Shown here piece after piece: positions 1 to 8,902 of a stretch of DNA of 64,000 nucleotides. Under the pieces are notes generated by a model. That model had not been told where the DNA came from. It was given only the letters and a program-made list of their open reading frames with translations, and did not search any database. Origin of the DNA: Myxococcales bacterium. GTDB taxonomy: Bacteria > Myxococcota_A > Polyangia > Fen-1088. Made by a program: the position numbers and the translations under genes. The stretch lies in contig JAGTJU010000002.1 in NCBI GenBank assembly GCA_022184915.1, positions 620,001 through 684,000 of the forward strand, written 5' to 3'. Every line of letters starts with the position of its first letter. The first letter of the stretch is position 1.

Positions 1-262
1 TGGTGAGCCCATCCACCCTCAGCCCCTGGGACAGCGCCACGAACAGGGGTGCCGCGTCGTGGGGCAAGGGGTCGAACCCCCCCAGGACACGCTTGCCCAG
101 CAGGACCGTCGCGAGGCCCAACGCAAGCCCCGTAGCCCATAGCCCTCGCGAAAACAGCCCGGCCCCGGTTTGGCGGGACGTCAGGAGCGCCGCCAGCGCG
201 TACGTGACAGGTATCGCGAGCGCCACGACCGCTCCCGCCGCTTCCGTGAAGATGGGATTCAT
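1..262 (-). CDS. Membrane transporter subunit, N-terminal part (probable DabB/NuoL-like), partial
   Basis: The gene starts at ATG 262-260 and runs off the left edge, leaving 87 codons without a stop. An in-frame stop just upstream (TCC GCA TGA) excludes the earlier ATG at 270. The visible part is strongly hydrophobic (two likely membrane helices, about residues 8-28 and 42-60) and ends in a segment resembling the LRxDGLT start of the proton-pumping core in NuoL/MrpA-type subunits. It diverges from a NhaR-like LysR gene. That pairing is known for DabB (NuoL-like) with DabA (DUF2309), the energy-coupled inorganic-carbon transporters. Assignment to DabB is inferred from context plus a weak motif; another Na+/H+ antiporter-type membrane protein is possible. 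Confidence 0.5.
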   Translation of the reverse strand, partial: MNPIFTEAAGAVVALAIPVTYALAALLTSRQTGAGLFSRGLWATGLALGLATVLLGKRVLGGFDPLPHDAAPLFVALSQGLRVDGLT

Positions 263-341
263 GCGGACATACCTACACGTGACGCATGCTTCTTTAAAAA
301 TTCATAATTCAGTGGGTATCGTTCTGATAAGGTGAACAAAC
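263..341. promoter_or_regulatory. Divergent AT-rich promoter region between the transporter and the LysR gene
   Basis: These 79 bases separate two divergent starts and are clearly AT-rich against the surroundings (for example 290-310, ctttaaaaattcataattca). LysR-type regulators usually bind such shared intergenic regions and control both genes. No convincing -35/-10 pair or single T-N11-A box can be picked by eye. Confidence 0.4.
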
Positions 342-1295
342 ATGGCGGGGCCGCTGAACTACCACCACCTGCAGTACTTCTGGGCCGTGGCCAAGGAAGG
401 CAACTTGACGCGCACGGCGCAGACGCTCCGGGTGTCGCAGTCGGCTCTGTCCACGCAGATTCGGCAGCTCGAGGAGCAGCTTGGCCAATCGGTCTTTGCG
501 CGCGAGGGGCGACGGCTCGTTTTGACGGAAGCGGGGCGCATCGCTTTCGCTCACGCCGAGGAGATCTTTGCGCACGGAGCCGAGCTGGTGGCCACGCTGG
601 CGGAGGGGCGGCGCCGGGACCAGGTGCTGCGCGTGGGCGCCGTGGCCACCCTGTCACGCAACTTTCAAGAATCGTTCGTCAAGCCTCTGCTCGACGAGGC
701 CGACGTGCGGCTTCGCCTGCGGTCGGGCAGCCTCGACGAGCTGTTGTCGCTGCTGGCAGGTCACAAGCTCGACCTCGTTTTGTCGAACCACGAGGTGCGT
801 CCCGATGAGGAGATGTCCTGGCGGTGCCAGCGCATCGCTCGGCAGCAGGTCAGCTTGGTGGGCAAACCGCGGGCGCAGCCCTTTGCCTTCCCTCGCGATC
901 TGGCAGAGGCACCGCTGCTCTTGCCTGCCCCGGGCAATGAGATCCGTACCTCCTTCGATGCTCTGTGCCGCGAGCTGAAAGTGAAGCCGCGGGTGTTGGC
1001 CGAGGTGGACGATATGGCCATGATGCGCCTCTTGGCCCGTGACACCCAGGCTGTCGCGCTGATCCCCACCGTGGTGGTGCGTGACGAGCTGCAACGGGGT
1101 GTGCTGGTCACGCACTACGTGGTCGAAGGCCTCTTCGAGAACTTCTACGCGATCACCGTCGATCGCCACTACGAACACCCCTTGCTTCGCACGCTGCTGT
1201 CGCGCCCGCAGGAGGAGATTCTGGCCATGAAAGGGGGGCGTCAGCTCTCGGAGTCGGGCGGGGCAGGGTTGACCCGCTCGAAGCGAAAGGGATAG
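342..1295 (+). CDS. LysR-family regulator, NhaR-like
   Basis: 317-aa DNA-binding transcription factor. The N-terminal winged HTH (about residues 4-63) begins NYHHLQYFWAVAKEGNLTR and contains the typical VSQSALSTQIRQLE recognition helix; the rest is the LysR substrate-binding domain. NYHHLxYFWAVA is characteristic of the NhaR subgroup, which senses Na+ or pH in enterobacteria and often sits beside DUF2309/NuoL-like transporter pairs elsewhere. It diverges from such a membrane gene here and probably controls it. Its last 55 bp overlap the end of the convergent lipoprotein gene. Family call is secure; the ligand is unknown. Confidence 0.9.
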   Translation: MAGPLNYHHLQYFWAVAKEGNLTRTAQTLRVSQSALSTQIRQLEEQLGQSVFAREGRRLVLTEAGRIAFAHAEEIFAHGAELVATLAEGRRRDQVLRVGAVATLSRNFQESFVKPLLDEADVRLRLRSGSLDELLSLLAGHKLDLVLSNHEVRPDEEMSWRCQRIARQQVSLVGKPRAQPFAFPRDLAEAPLLLPAPGNEIRTSFDALCRELKVKPRVLAEVDDMAMMRLLARDTQAVALIPTVVVRDELQRGVLVTHYVVEGLFENFYAITVDRHYEHPLLRTLLSRPQEEILAMKGGRQLSESGGAGLTRSKRKG

Positions 1296-1780
1296 CTCAC
1301 CACCACCGTGCCGCCGCCCACGGGCGCCTCGAAGAGCCAGCGGCAGACCGCGCGCCCCACGCAGGCCTGCACGTCGAGGTCCTTGACCGAAGACGAGGCC
1401 ACGCCCGAGCTCAAGACGTGCCCGCCGGGCCCCACCGTGAAGCGAACCACCACATCGCCCGCGAACGCGGGATCCGCGGCCATGCCTTGGCTTCCGCAGT
1501 AGCGAACCTCTTCGAGGTGCGCGTGCACCACTTCGGTGACGCGGTCACGCGCGAGCGTGCTGCGTGAGGCCCTCGCTTCGCCCGCGGCCGGCTGTGTGTC
1601 CCCACCGAACGGTACCCCTGCCGCGATCGCGTCGCCGAGATAGCACCGCGGCTGGGCTTCGTCCCAGTGAGGCGAGGGGGCCTTCGCCGAGGGAGCTGAC
1701 GATGCGCAGGCGGCAGTGAGCCCCAAGACGCAGCAGAACGAGCGATACAAAGGGAAGGCCGGGCGGGCAACCGTGACCAT
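1241..1780 (-). CDS. AgmX/PglI C-terminal-domain lipoprotein
   Basis: 179 aa from ATG 1780 (an in-frame GTG lies at 1798). A short hydrophobic leader ends in LTAAC, a lipobox, so this is probably a lipoprotein. The C-terminal ~90 residues (from VVHAHLEEVRYC to VSYPFRFE) match the TonB-like AgmX/PglI C-terminal domain common in myxobacteria, with the VVRFTVGPGGHV strand and conserved cysteines. Such proteins are tied to envelope and gliding machinery, but most members are uncharacterised. The 3' end overlaps the convergent LysR gene by 55 bp. Confidence 0.75.
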   Translation of the reverse strand: MVTVARPAFPLYRSFCCVLGLTAACASSAPSAKAPSPHWDEAQPRCYLGDAIAAGVPFGGDTQPAAGEARASRSTLARDRVTEVVHAHLEEVRYCGSQGMAADPAFAGDVVVRFTVGPGGHVLSSGVASSSVKDLDVQACVGRAVCRWLFEAPVGGGTVVVSYPFRFERVNPAPPDSES

Positions 1781-1819
1781 GAGAACAAGATTGTACACCC
1801 GCTTGCCGAAGGGGCGTGT

Positions 1820-2746
1820 TCACACGAACGCGGGGCTGGCGCTTGCCACCACCACCGAGGGGGTGATAGGGGGCGGCAGAGCGCCCACGCTGGGGGCCGG
1901 GGTAGGCCGAAGACGCAGATCCAGCTTCTCGCCCTTTTCGTTCACCGGGTCGGCAAACACGGAGAACTTCGTGAGAAACGCGGGCCCGTAGAGCGTGGCG
2001 AACGCGGCGTCGGCGGCGTCGAGTCCGCTGGCGAGAAAGATGCGGCCCTTGCGGGGGGCGAGCTGTTGGGGATCGAAGATCTGCCAGCCCCCTTCCAGCC
2101 AGACTTCGGCATACGCGTGAAAGTCCATCGCCAACCCATCTTCAGGCACATCGATGTCGGGCAGATACGACACCGCGTAACGGGCCGGCATGTTGAAGGC
2201 CCGGCAGAGCGCGATCACCAGATGGGCCCGGTCGCGGCATACGCCGTACCGGTGGGCCAGGACATCCGTGGCGGACCAGTCGGGGCGCGAGGAGCCGCGG
2301 CGGTACTCGATGTTCTTGTGCACCCATTCATTGATGGCCTGCGCGCGCAAAAACCCCGTGGGAACTTTCGAGAACGTCTCCCAGGCGAAGCCGAGCAGCT
2401 TGTCGTTTTCAGCATAGCGGCTTGGCAAGGTGAAGCGCAGCACTTCGGGTGGCAGCTCGGCCGGGGGGACCTGGCGCGCTTCGGGGCGCACCTCGTCGGC
2501 GTGATGGGGGACGCAGGCCAGGGCCTCGTAGCGCAGGTTGCACTCGCCGGGGGCGATCGTGATGCGCCGGCAGCGGTTCCCAAAGAGGTCGCGGTACTCG
2601 TTGCCCACGCTCGCGCCGGTGGTCTCCAGGGCTTCGCGCACGATCATGTGCCGTGCGTGCGCCTGGGGCGCCAAGATGAACACGCTGGGGGTGGGCGTTG
2701 CGGCCCGATACCCGAGCTGACAGCCGATGCGAATTTGATACATCAC
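1820..2746 (-). CDS. Transglutaminase-like cysteine protease-fold protein
   Basis: 308-aa transglutaminase-core protein with N-terminal bacterial transglutaminase region and central core. The catalytic triad is visible: Cys170 in YGVCRDRAHL, His210 in DFHAYAEVWL and Asp225 in IFDPQ. The usual motif reads GVCRDFAHL, so Arg replaces Phe two residues after the Arg-Asp pair. No signal peptide is evident, so the protein is probably cytoplasmic. The C-terminal 30 residues are Pro/Ser/Val-rich. Start is ATG 2746 or the adjacent ATG 2743. Substrate unknown; the family includes amide- and peptide-cleaving enzymes. Confidence 0.88.
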   Translation of the reverse strand: MMYQIRIGCQLGYRAATPTPSVFILAPQAHARHMIVREALETTGASVGNEYRDLFGNRCRRITIAPGECNLRYEALACVPHHADEVRPEARQVPPAELPPEVLRFTLPSRYAENDKLLGFAWETFSKVPTGFLRAQAINEWVHKNIEYRRGSSRPDWSATDVLAHRYGVCRDRAHLVIALCRAFNMPARYAVSYLPDIDVPEDGLAMDFHAYAEVWLEGGWQIFDPQQLAPRKGRIFLASGLDAADAAFATLYGPAFLTKFSVFADPVNEKGEKLDLRLRPTPAPSVGALPPPITPSVVVASASPAFV

Positions 2747-2842
2747 GAAACCTCGGCAGGGCGCGCCGAGGTCAAGAGCCTAAGGGCGCGGGCAGCGCAG
2801 GGCAAAAAAGCGTACGTCTTTGTCCAGACCCCGGCCCGAAGG

Positions 2843-3316
2843 TCAGGTTCCAAACACGCCTCGCACGGCCTGCGCGCGAAAATCGAAAATGCGCGCAAGT
2901 GTGCGCTTCACCAAAAGCACGTGCGTCATGGCACCGAGCGGGCCGAAAGGCAGCTCGTAATCCACCACGTCGTCCATGCGTGTGCCACCCGCCACGGGGG
3001 TGAAGGTGTGCAGGTGGTGCCAGCGCCGATAAGGGCTCCGAAGGGCGACGTCCACGAAGGACACGCCGGGCTCGTACGCTTCGATGCGCGTGCGCCAGCG
3101 CAGGGGCACGCCGAAGAGCGAGATGCGGTAGTCGATGAGCGTGCCCACCTGCATCGGGATGGGGCTGGGGGTCAGGATCCGGAACCCGAGAAAAGGGGGG
3201 GTCAGGGCCTCGAGGTTCTCGGGCGCCGCAAAGAACGGGAACACCTCGTCCACCGGTTTCGGGATGAACTGAGTGCGTCGCAATTGATGGGCCCGTGCGG
3301 GCGTTGGCGAGGTCAT
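2843..3316 (-). CDS. SRPBCC (START/Bet v1-like) ligand-binding protein
   Basis: 157 aa from ATG 3316, chosen because AAGGA sits directly upstream and the conserved domain begins right after it (RTQFIPKPVDEVFPFFAAPENL). The sequence continues LEALTPPFLGFRILTP and VDYELPFGPLGAM, typical of cyclase/dehydrase-type SRPBCC proteins in which a small helix-grip domain binds a hydrophobic ligand. Related stand-alone proteins often sit next to epimerase or photolyase genes; neither is present here. Function unknown. Confidence 0.82.
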   Translation of the reverse strand: MTSPTPARAHQLRRTQFIPKPVDEVFPFFAAPENLEALTPPFLGFRILTPSPIPMQVGTLIDYRISLFGVPLRWRTRIEAYEPGVSFVDVALRSPYRRWHHLHTFTPVAGGTRMDDVVDYELPFGPLGAMTHVLLVKRTLARIFDFRAQAVRGVFGT

Positions 3317-3443
3317 GATCCTTCGATTCCCGAGCGCGCCCGTCTGCCGCAGATGACGCGGCTCCCGTGGGGCGCAACGGCCCGGTCGCCCGCCGCCGGC
3401 CGCCCCTATGGCCCCCCGGCACCAGACCCTGGCCCCCTGTGAC

Positions 3444-3475
3444 CCCATGGGTTACACCTTATCCCCATGGGTCAC
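3444..3475. promoter_or_regulatory. Two CCCATGGGTYAC palindromic repeats 20 bp apart over the histidine-kinase start
   Basis: CCCATGGGTTAC at 3444-3455 and CCCATGGGTCAC at 3464-3475 start exactly 20 bp apart, two helical turns, and share a CCCATGGG core. The second contains the ATG at 3467. Such phased palindromes are typical of dimer-binding operators and could be an autoregulatory site for the two-component pair. This is inference from symmetry and spacing. Confidence 0.4.
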
Positions 3476-4945
3476 TCTTCCGACGCCCGCTCGACCCGCC
3501 CTGAGGCGCCCCCCCGTCACATCTCGCGGGAGATGGCGCTCGGCTTCGGCACCGTATCCTTGGTGGCGCTGGCCACGTGCGGATTGCTGCTCCTACTGAT
3601 TCGCCAGGTCTCTGCGTTGGTGACGGGCATGACGGCGGAGGAAACCGCCATTCGGCAGGGCTCTGCGTTGGCGAGGGCCGTGCGCGAGCAGTACATCCAT
3701 CTGGCGCGGGCGTCTGTCGAAGGTGACGCCCGCCATCTGGAACACTTTCGGCACTGGCAAGCCGAGGTGCGTGAGGCGCTGACGAAGCTCCTGCCCTTCG
3801 TGCCGGCAGCCGAAGGGTGGCGGGTGCCTGCGCTCGGGCAGACGCTCGAGGCGCTGGGGAACGAAGTGCCGCCCGAGGGCACGCGGCAGGTGCCAGGGAC
3901 GCTTGCGGCCTCGCACCCCGCCATCGCACGGCTCGCCGACGAGGCTTCGGCGCAGGCGGACGCTTTGGCGGAGGCCGTGGCGTCTCGCATGGCGCACTCC
4001 CACGTGCTGGCCACGCAGGCCACGCAGCTGGGCCTGCTTTACGGCGGGCTGGGTGCGTTCGTGATCGTGGGCCTCTCGGTGGGGTTCACGTTGCGGCTCC
4101 GGCACTCGGTGCTGAAGCCGCTCGGGGCGCTCACGGCGGCGGCACAACGCTTTGGGTCCGGCGCGTTCGAGGCGCGCGTGGGGGCCGTGGGGCGGGGGGA
4201 ACTGCGTGCGCTTTCGCAGGCCTTCGATCGCATGGCCGAGGAGCTTGCCGAACGCCAACGTCGCGTGGTGCACAACGAACGCATGGCGGCCATCGGACAC
4301 CTGGCCGCGGGCGTGGCGCACGAGCTGAACAACCCCATTGGCATCATTCGGGGCTACCTCAAGACGATGGAAGCCAAGGAGGATCCGGAGACCCTCGAGG
4401 AAGAGCTCCGCATTCTCGACGAAGAGGCAGGGCACTGCCAGCGCATCGCCGAGGATCTGCTGGCCTATGCCCGCCCCGCCGAGCTGCGCTGCGAGCCCCT
4501 GCGCATGAAGGCGTTCGTGGAAGAAACGCTCCGGCGCTTCGCCGAAAGCCCTGATGGTCGCGGACGCCCCGTGGTGGCGGAGCTGCAGGACGGGACCCTC
4601 TTGGCCGATCCTACCCGCTTGCGCCAGGTGCTTTTGAACCTCGTTGCGAACGCGGCGCAGGTGAGCCCACCCGGTGTGCCCGTCACCGTGAGGGGCGAGG
4701 ACCAGGGTGAGACCTACCGGCTCGAGGTGATTGATCGCGGGCCCGGCATTGCCCTCGAGGATCAAGGACGCATCTTCGAGCCCTTTTTCACGAAACGTCG
4801 GGGGGGCAGCGGACTTGGGCTCTCGGTCTGTCTGGGCATCGTGCAGGCTCACGGGGGGCGCGTGCAGGTGGTGTCGCGTGAGGGCGAGGGCTCACGCTTC
4901 GAGGTCGTTTTGCCCAAGCACGCCGCTGCGGGAGGTCTGTCATGA
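3467..4945 (+). CDS. Sensor histidine kinase, NtrB/ZraS-type membrane sensor
   Basis: 492 aa. Two membrane helices (about residues 26-48 and 185-207) enclose a periplasmic sensor domain of ~135 residues; then HAMP (~208-260), HisKA with the phospho-acceptor His285 in AGVAHELNNPIGIIRGYL, and a HATPase domain with N-box (NLVANAAQ), G1 (DRGPGI) and G2 (GGSGLGLSV) motifs. The cognate sigma-54 regulator overlaps the last 4 bp (ATGA). The usual role is to sense a periplasmic signal and phosphorylate the regulator. Without the 29-bp-repeat-bounded segment downstream, the pair would sit directly before the cusCBA operon, so periplasmic copper or silver is a reasonable signal guess. No good Shine-Dalgarno precedes ATG 3467; ATG 3533 is an alternative. 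Confidence 0.92.
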   Translation: MGHSSDARSTRPEAPPRHISREMALGFGTVSLVALATCGLLLLLIRQVSALVTGMTAEETAIRQGSALARAVREQYIHLARASVEGDARHLEHFRHWQAEVREALTKLLPFVPAAEGWRVPALGQTLEALGNEVPPEGTRQVPGTLAASHPAIARLADEASAQADALAEAVASRMAHSHVLATQATQLGLLYGGLGAFVIVGLSVGFTLRLRHSVLKPLGALTAAAQRFGSGAFEARVGAVGRGELRALSQAFDRMAEELAERQRRVVHNERMAAIGHLAAGVAHELNNPIGIIRGYLKTMEAKEDPETLEEELRILDEEAGHCQRIAEDLLAYARPAELRCEPLRMKAFVEETLRRFAESPDGRGRPVVAELQDGTLLADPTRLRQVLLNLVANAAQVSPPGVPVTVRGEDQGETYRLEVIDRGPGIALEDQGRIFEPFFTKRRGGSGLGLSVCLGIVQAHGGRVQVVSREGEGSRFEVVLPKHAAAGGLS

Positions 4946-6342
4946 GCGCGCGCGGTCCCGTGGTTTTGGTGGTGGATGACAAACGCAACATGGTGCGCCT
5001 GATGGCGAAAGTGCTGCGCCAAGACGCCACGGTGCGCACCGCGGAGAGCGGGGCCGATGCGCTTCGGGTGCTTGCCAGCGAGAGCGTCGACGTGGTGCTT
5101 TGTGACCTCAAGATGCCCGACATGGACGGGCTCGACGTGTTGCGTGCCTGCAAGCGCCTGCAGCCGGCGGCCGAGTTCGTGTTGATGACGGCGTTCGCCA
5201 GTGTGGGCACCGCGGTGGAGGCGTTGCGCCTGGGCGCCTACGACTATCTCACGAAGCCCTTCGAGCCCGATGCGGCGCGGGCCGTGGTGCTGCGCGCGCT
5301 TGGGCGCGTGCGCCTGGCACCTACCGAGGCGACGGACGGCGTGGAGGTCTTGCCGGGCATGATCGCACGCACCCGGAGCATGCAGGAGCTGGCCGCGCTG
5401 GTCAAACGTGTGGCCGACAGCGACGCCACCGCGTTGGTGTTGGGGGAGACGGGCACCGGAAAGGAGAGGGTGGCCCGCGCGCTTCATCAACTGGGTCCGC
5501 GCGCGGCCCGTCGCTTCGTGGCCGTCAACTGCGCGGCGATCCCCGCGGAGCTTTTGGAGACCGAGCTTTTTGGTCACGCCAAGGGCGCGTTCACCGGCGC
5601 GGTGCGGGACCGTGCGGGTCTCTTCGAGGAAGCGCACGGGGGCACGCTGTTCCTCGATGAAGTGGGTGACATGCGCCTCTCCCTGCAGGCGAAGCTCACG
5701 CGTGTGCTCGAGGACAAGGCCGTGCGGCGGGTGGGCGAGTCGCACGAGCGGAAGGTCAATGTACGCCTGGTGGCCGCCACGCACCGAAATCTCGAGGCGA
5801 TGGTGAAGACCGAGGCCTTCCGCGAGGATCTCTGGTACCGCTTGAATGTGGCGCTGGTGCGCATCCCGCCACTGCGGGAACGCAAGGATGACATCGAGCT
5901 GCTTGCTCAGCATTTCCTGCGCGAGCGTGCCGAACAGACGCAGGGGCGCACGATCGAAGGGCTCACGCCCCATGCCCTCGAGGCGCTGCAGGCCTACGAT
6001 TGGCCCGGTAACGTGCGGCAGCTCCGTTCGGCGATCGAACGGGCGTGCCTGGTCTGTCAGGGGCAGCGCCTCGACGCAAAAGACTTACCCCCCGAAGTGT
6101 TGGCCCACGGGGGCGCGATCGACGGACAGGGGCTGGCGGCCATGTCGTGGGCGGCCGCGCTCGAGCGGGGGCGTGCGGAGGTGGCGCGGACGTATTTGGA
6201 AGGTGTCCTTCAGCGCTTCGACGGGCAGATCGCGGAGGCCGCGGCTCACGCGGGGGTCGAACGCGAAAGCTTCTACCGGCTGCTGCGCAAGTACGACGTC
6301 GACCCCAGCGCCTTCCGCAGTGCGGGGGGCAAGCCCGAGTGA
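4942..6342 (+). CDS. Sigma-54-dependent response regulator (NtrC/ZraR family)
   Basis: 466 aa: receiver domain with the DD pair at 12-13 and phospho-acceptor Asp55 ([10 protein letters not shown]), AAA+ domain with Walker A GETGTGKE and the sigma-54 contact loop GAFTGA, and a Fis-type C-terminal HTH ([20 protein letters not shown]). It activates sigma-54 promoters as a phosphorylated oligomer. Start overlaps the kinase stop (ATGA), so the two are translationally coupled. The last codons and stop lie inside the left copy of a 29-bp direct repeat (6328-6356) whose right copy is 8.5 kb away. The presumed target is the cus operon beyond that segment. Confidence 0.95.
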   Translation: MSARGPVVLVVDDKRNMVRLMAKVLRQDATVRTAESGADALRVLASESVDVVLCDLKMPDMDGLDVLRACKRLQPAAEFVLMTAFASVGTAVEALRLGAYDYLTKPFEPDAARAVVLRALGRVRLAPTEATDGVEVLPGMIARTRSMQELAALVKRVADSDATALVLGETGTGKERVARALHQLGPRAARRFVAVNCAAIPAELLETELFGHAKGAFTGAVRDRAGLFEEAHGGTLFLDEVGDMRLSLQAKLTRVLEDKAVRRVGESHERKVNVRLVAATHRNLEAMVKTEAFREDLWYRLNVALVRIPPLRERKDDIELLAQHFLRERAEQTQGRTIEGLTPHALEALQAYDWPGNVRQLRSAIERACLVCQGQRLDAKDLPPEVLAHGGAIDGQGLAAMSWAAALERGRAEVARTYLEGVLQRFDGQIAEAAAHAGVERESFYRLLRKYDVDPSAFRSAGGKPE

Positions 6343-6356
6343 CAGCTTCAGTCAGT
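6328..6356 (+). repeat. Left copy of an exact 29-bp direct repeat, over the regulator's stop codon
   Basis: Bases 6328-6356 (starting ggcaagcccgagtgacagct) are identical to 14891-14919; the flanking bases differ on both sides. The copy covers the final Gly-Lys-Pro-Glu-stop of the sigma-54 regulator plus 13 bases. Elements that integrate at the 3' end of a gene recreate that end, giving just such a pair. Confidence 0.85.
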
Positions 6357-6391
6357 GTGGCTTGACGGCCGTCTGCGACACGGAGTTGCCC

Positions 6392-8902
6392 TCAGTCCGA
6401 CACGGGCCTCGTACCTGCCTCACCGTCTTTCCGCCCGCCAAGCCTGGCAAGCTCCAGTCCCCTCTTCGCTTCAGAACTCCCGGGATCTAGAACCAGTGCC
6501 GCGTCGAAGGATTTGACGGCCTCGCCAAACTCCTCCATGGCGAGGTAGGCGCGACCTGCGACCACAAATGCCGGAGCGCCCGCACCGAGGCGAGCGGCAC
6601 GTTTGGCCTGAAATACGCAATCGAGAAGGTTGCCTATCTCGAAGTTGTGCTGCGCGCTTGCAAGCAGCTGCACCGCCTCGCGCTGTTGATCGCTTCCTGG
6701 TGGGTGTGCAGAAGGCTCGTGCGCAGCGCTTCCCTGGCGTGCTTTCGGGGCTCGACGCGCTATGCCTGTTTCCGGTTCCGTCGGAGGCTTGTAGGCCTGG
6801 ACGGTGACTTCCTCAAGCGTTGGGGGTGGTGCGGCGACCTCCTCCGTGGATCGGGCGGCTGGTGTCGGCGGGGCCAGAACGGGGCCACCCCGCGTATCCA
6901 CGGGGCGCGATCCCGAGCGCGTTCCCCAAACGCCCCCCGCGACCAGTAATGCTGCAATACCCACAGCCGGCAATCCGACACGGATGCGCCTACGCTGACC
7001 GGCCACGATGGGTGCGGTACCCGTTTCGCGACGCCGTTCCGGGCGAAGTGCTTCGAGCTGTGAGCGCCACAACGACGCCAAACGGGGCCGGGCGTCAGGC
7101 TCGCGCTCCAGGGCGCCCATAACCGCTTGGCACAGACCTAAAGGCAAGGGCCGTCTTTGGGACACATCAACGGGGAGGCCATGGACCTTCGCTTCGCAAA
7201 GCTCCTGCGCATCCCGCTGCTCGAACGGCAAGACGCCCGTCAACATCTCGTAAAGGACCGTTGCTGCCGCATAGACATCAGCGCGTCCGTCAACAGTAGA
7301 TCCGGCAATGATCTGCTCGGGCGCCATGTACTGCGGCGTCCCCAGGGCGACCTCGGGGCGGGTCAGACCGTCAAAGGGGCTCTCCCCCGCCTCGTCGTCC
7401 AGAATCCGTGCCACACCGAAATCCAAGATCTTCACGCGGGTCCCGTCTCGGGTCTCGGCCAGCATAATATTGGCAGGCTTCAAATCACGATGGACTACGC
7501 CGGCCTCGTGCGCCGCCTCCAAGGCGCGGGCGATCTGGATGGCGACATCGAGGGCTTCCGGTGGCGGAAGGGATTTTTTGCTCGCGATCACCTCTTCCAG
7601 AGAGCGTCCTTCAATCAGCTCCATCACGACGTAGGCGTCCCCCTGGGGCGTCATGCCGGCATCCGTGATGTTCACGACGCGTTCGTCATTAATTCGGTTC
7701 GTGGCGTGCGCTTCACGAACGAATCGCGCCTGAAGGTCTGCGTTCCCTCGGAAGAAAGGGATCTTGATGGCTACGCGCCGGCCGATCTCCTTGTGGAGAC
7801 CCTCGAAGACCAAACCCATTGCTCCCTTGGCCAGAACCTTCTTGATCTCGTACCTCTCGCCTAAAGTGGTACCGATGTAGCCTTCAGGCCTGACCAGAGG
7901 ACCAACTCCACCAAGGTCTGGGGCTAGCTGGGGTTCCTTCACTGCTTCGATGAGCGACTCGCGCTGTTTGCGTTCCCGGTCCAGCTCATGGCCGAAGCGT
8001 TCCACCATGAAAGTGCGCAATTTGCGACGGTAGTCCCCAGGGGCCAGATGCGAATTGAGGTCTTGAAGAAATTCCTCCGCACTGGCGTAACGATCGATGG
8101 GGTCGTCGGCAAGCGCCAGTCGCAGAATCTCTCCGAGCTCTTCGGGGACTGAAGGTTCCACCTCGTGTGGCGGTCGAAAAGTTGTCGTCGTCGTGCGTGC
8201 GGCTCCATTGGCAATGTAGCGGCGTCCGGTGAGGCATTCCCACAAGAGCACTCCCACCGAGAACAGGTCGGAACGAGCGTCCACCGCTTTTCCCAAGAAT
8301 TGTTCCGGCGCCACATAACCTGGTTTTCCGAGCTTCAGGGCGTACCCGGTCTGTTGCCCTTGCGTGGACGGGCGAATGAGCCCGAAGTCGAGAAGTTTCA
8401 CGGCGCCTGTGGAAGACAGCATCACATTCGATGGCGTGACGTCCCTGTGAACCAGGCCACGCTCGTGAATGTAGAGCAGCCCCGTCAGGATCTCGATTCC
8501 GACGAACATCGTGAGGCCAAGGGGTAACGGCCGACCCTGCTCGAGTCCGCGGGCGAGTACCGCTGCCAGAGTCCGGCCCTCGATGAACTCCATCGCCAGG
8601 AACAGCTCTCGATTTATGACTCCTGTATCGAAAACGAAAACCAGGTTGTCGTGAGACAACTTGCTGGCGGTTGCTGCCTCTTCCAGAAACCGCCGCGAAA
8701 GAAACTCAGCTTCCGCGTCATCCGCACCGTACGAAACAGTCTTGATGGCGCAGATCCGGCCGGCACCCAGCCCCCGCGTGACGCCGAGGCTGACGTTTGC
8801 CATGCCCCCGCGCCCGATCGGCGCCAGAAGCAGATATCGCTCCCCGAGCGCTCTCGGCCAACTGGGCCCAGCAAAGCCGACGGGTTCGGGTCTTGAGCTC
8901 AC
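6392..8902 (-). CDS. Double Ser/Thr protein kinase with transmembrane helix and TPR tail
   Basis: 836 aa with two complete Hanks-type kinase domains. Domain 1 (~20-290) has GRGGMANVSLG, Lys in AIKTV, catalytic loop HRDVTPSN and DFGLIR. Domain 2 (~350-625) has KGAMGLVFEG, Lys in VAIKIP, HRDLKPAN and DFGVAR. In domain 1 the catalytic-loop Lys is replaced by Thr, as in many myxobacterial kinases, so it may be weakly active or regulatory. A single helix (~650-672) anchors the protein, followed by a Pro/Ala-rich stretch and a TPR-like module (~745-820) outside the membrane. Two catalytic domains in one bacterial chain are unusual. It diverges from a second kinase gene inside the repeat-bounded segment. 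Confidence 0.92.
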   Translation of the reverse strand: MSSRPEPVGFAGPSWPRALGERYLLLAPIGRGGMANVSLGVTRGLGAGRICAIKTVSYGADDAEAEFLSRRFLEEAATASKLSHDNLVFVFDTGVINRELFLAMEFIEGRTLAAVLARGLEQGRPLPLGLTMFVGIEILTGLLYIHERGLVHRDVTPSNVMLSSTGAVKLLDFGLIRPSTQGQQTGYALKLGKPGYVAPEQFLGKAVDARSDLFSVGVLLWECLTGRRYIANGAARTTTTTFRPPHEVEPSVPEELGEILRLALADDPIDRYASAEEFLQDLNSHLAPGDYRRKLRTFMVERFGHELDRERKQRESLIEAVKEPQLAPDLGGVGPLVRPEGYIGTTLGERYEIKKVLAKGAMGLVFEGLHKEIGRRVAIKIPFFRGNADLQARFVREAHATNRINDERVVNITDAGMTPQGDAYVVMELIEGRSLEEVIASKKSLPPPEALDVAIQIARALEAAHEAGVVHRDLKPANIMLAETRDGTRVKILDFGVARILDDEAGESPFDGLTRPEVALGTPQYMAPEQIIAGSTVDGRADVYAAATVLYEMLTGVLPFEQRDAQELCEAKVHGLPVDVSQRRPLPLGLCQAVMGALEREPDARPRLASLWRSQLEALRPERRRETGTAPIVAGQRRRIRVGLPAVGIAALLVAGGVWGTRSGSRPVDTRGGPVLAPPTPAARSTEEVAAPPPTLEEVTVQAYKPPTEPETGIARRAPKARQGSAAHEPSAHPPGSDQQREAVQLLASAQHNFEIGNLLDCVFQAKRAARLGAGAPAFVVAGRAYLAMEEFGEAVKSFDAALVLDPGSSEAKRGLELARLGGRKDGEAGTRPVSD

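Noticed and set aside
2066-3442. Open frame of 458 codons on the plus strand
   Set aside because: It is antisense to the transglutaminase and SRPBCC genes, both of which have clear motifs, and has no start signal or domain.
3593-4852. Long open frame of 419 codons antisense to the histidine kinase
   Set aside because: High-GC codon bias opens long frames opposite real genes; no motif, low-complexity Arg/His content, and the sense strand has complete kinase motifs.
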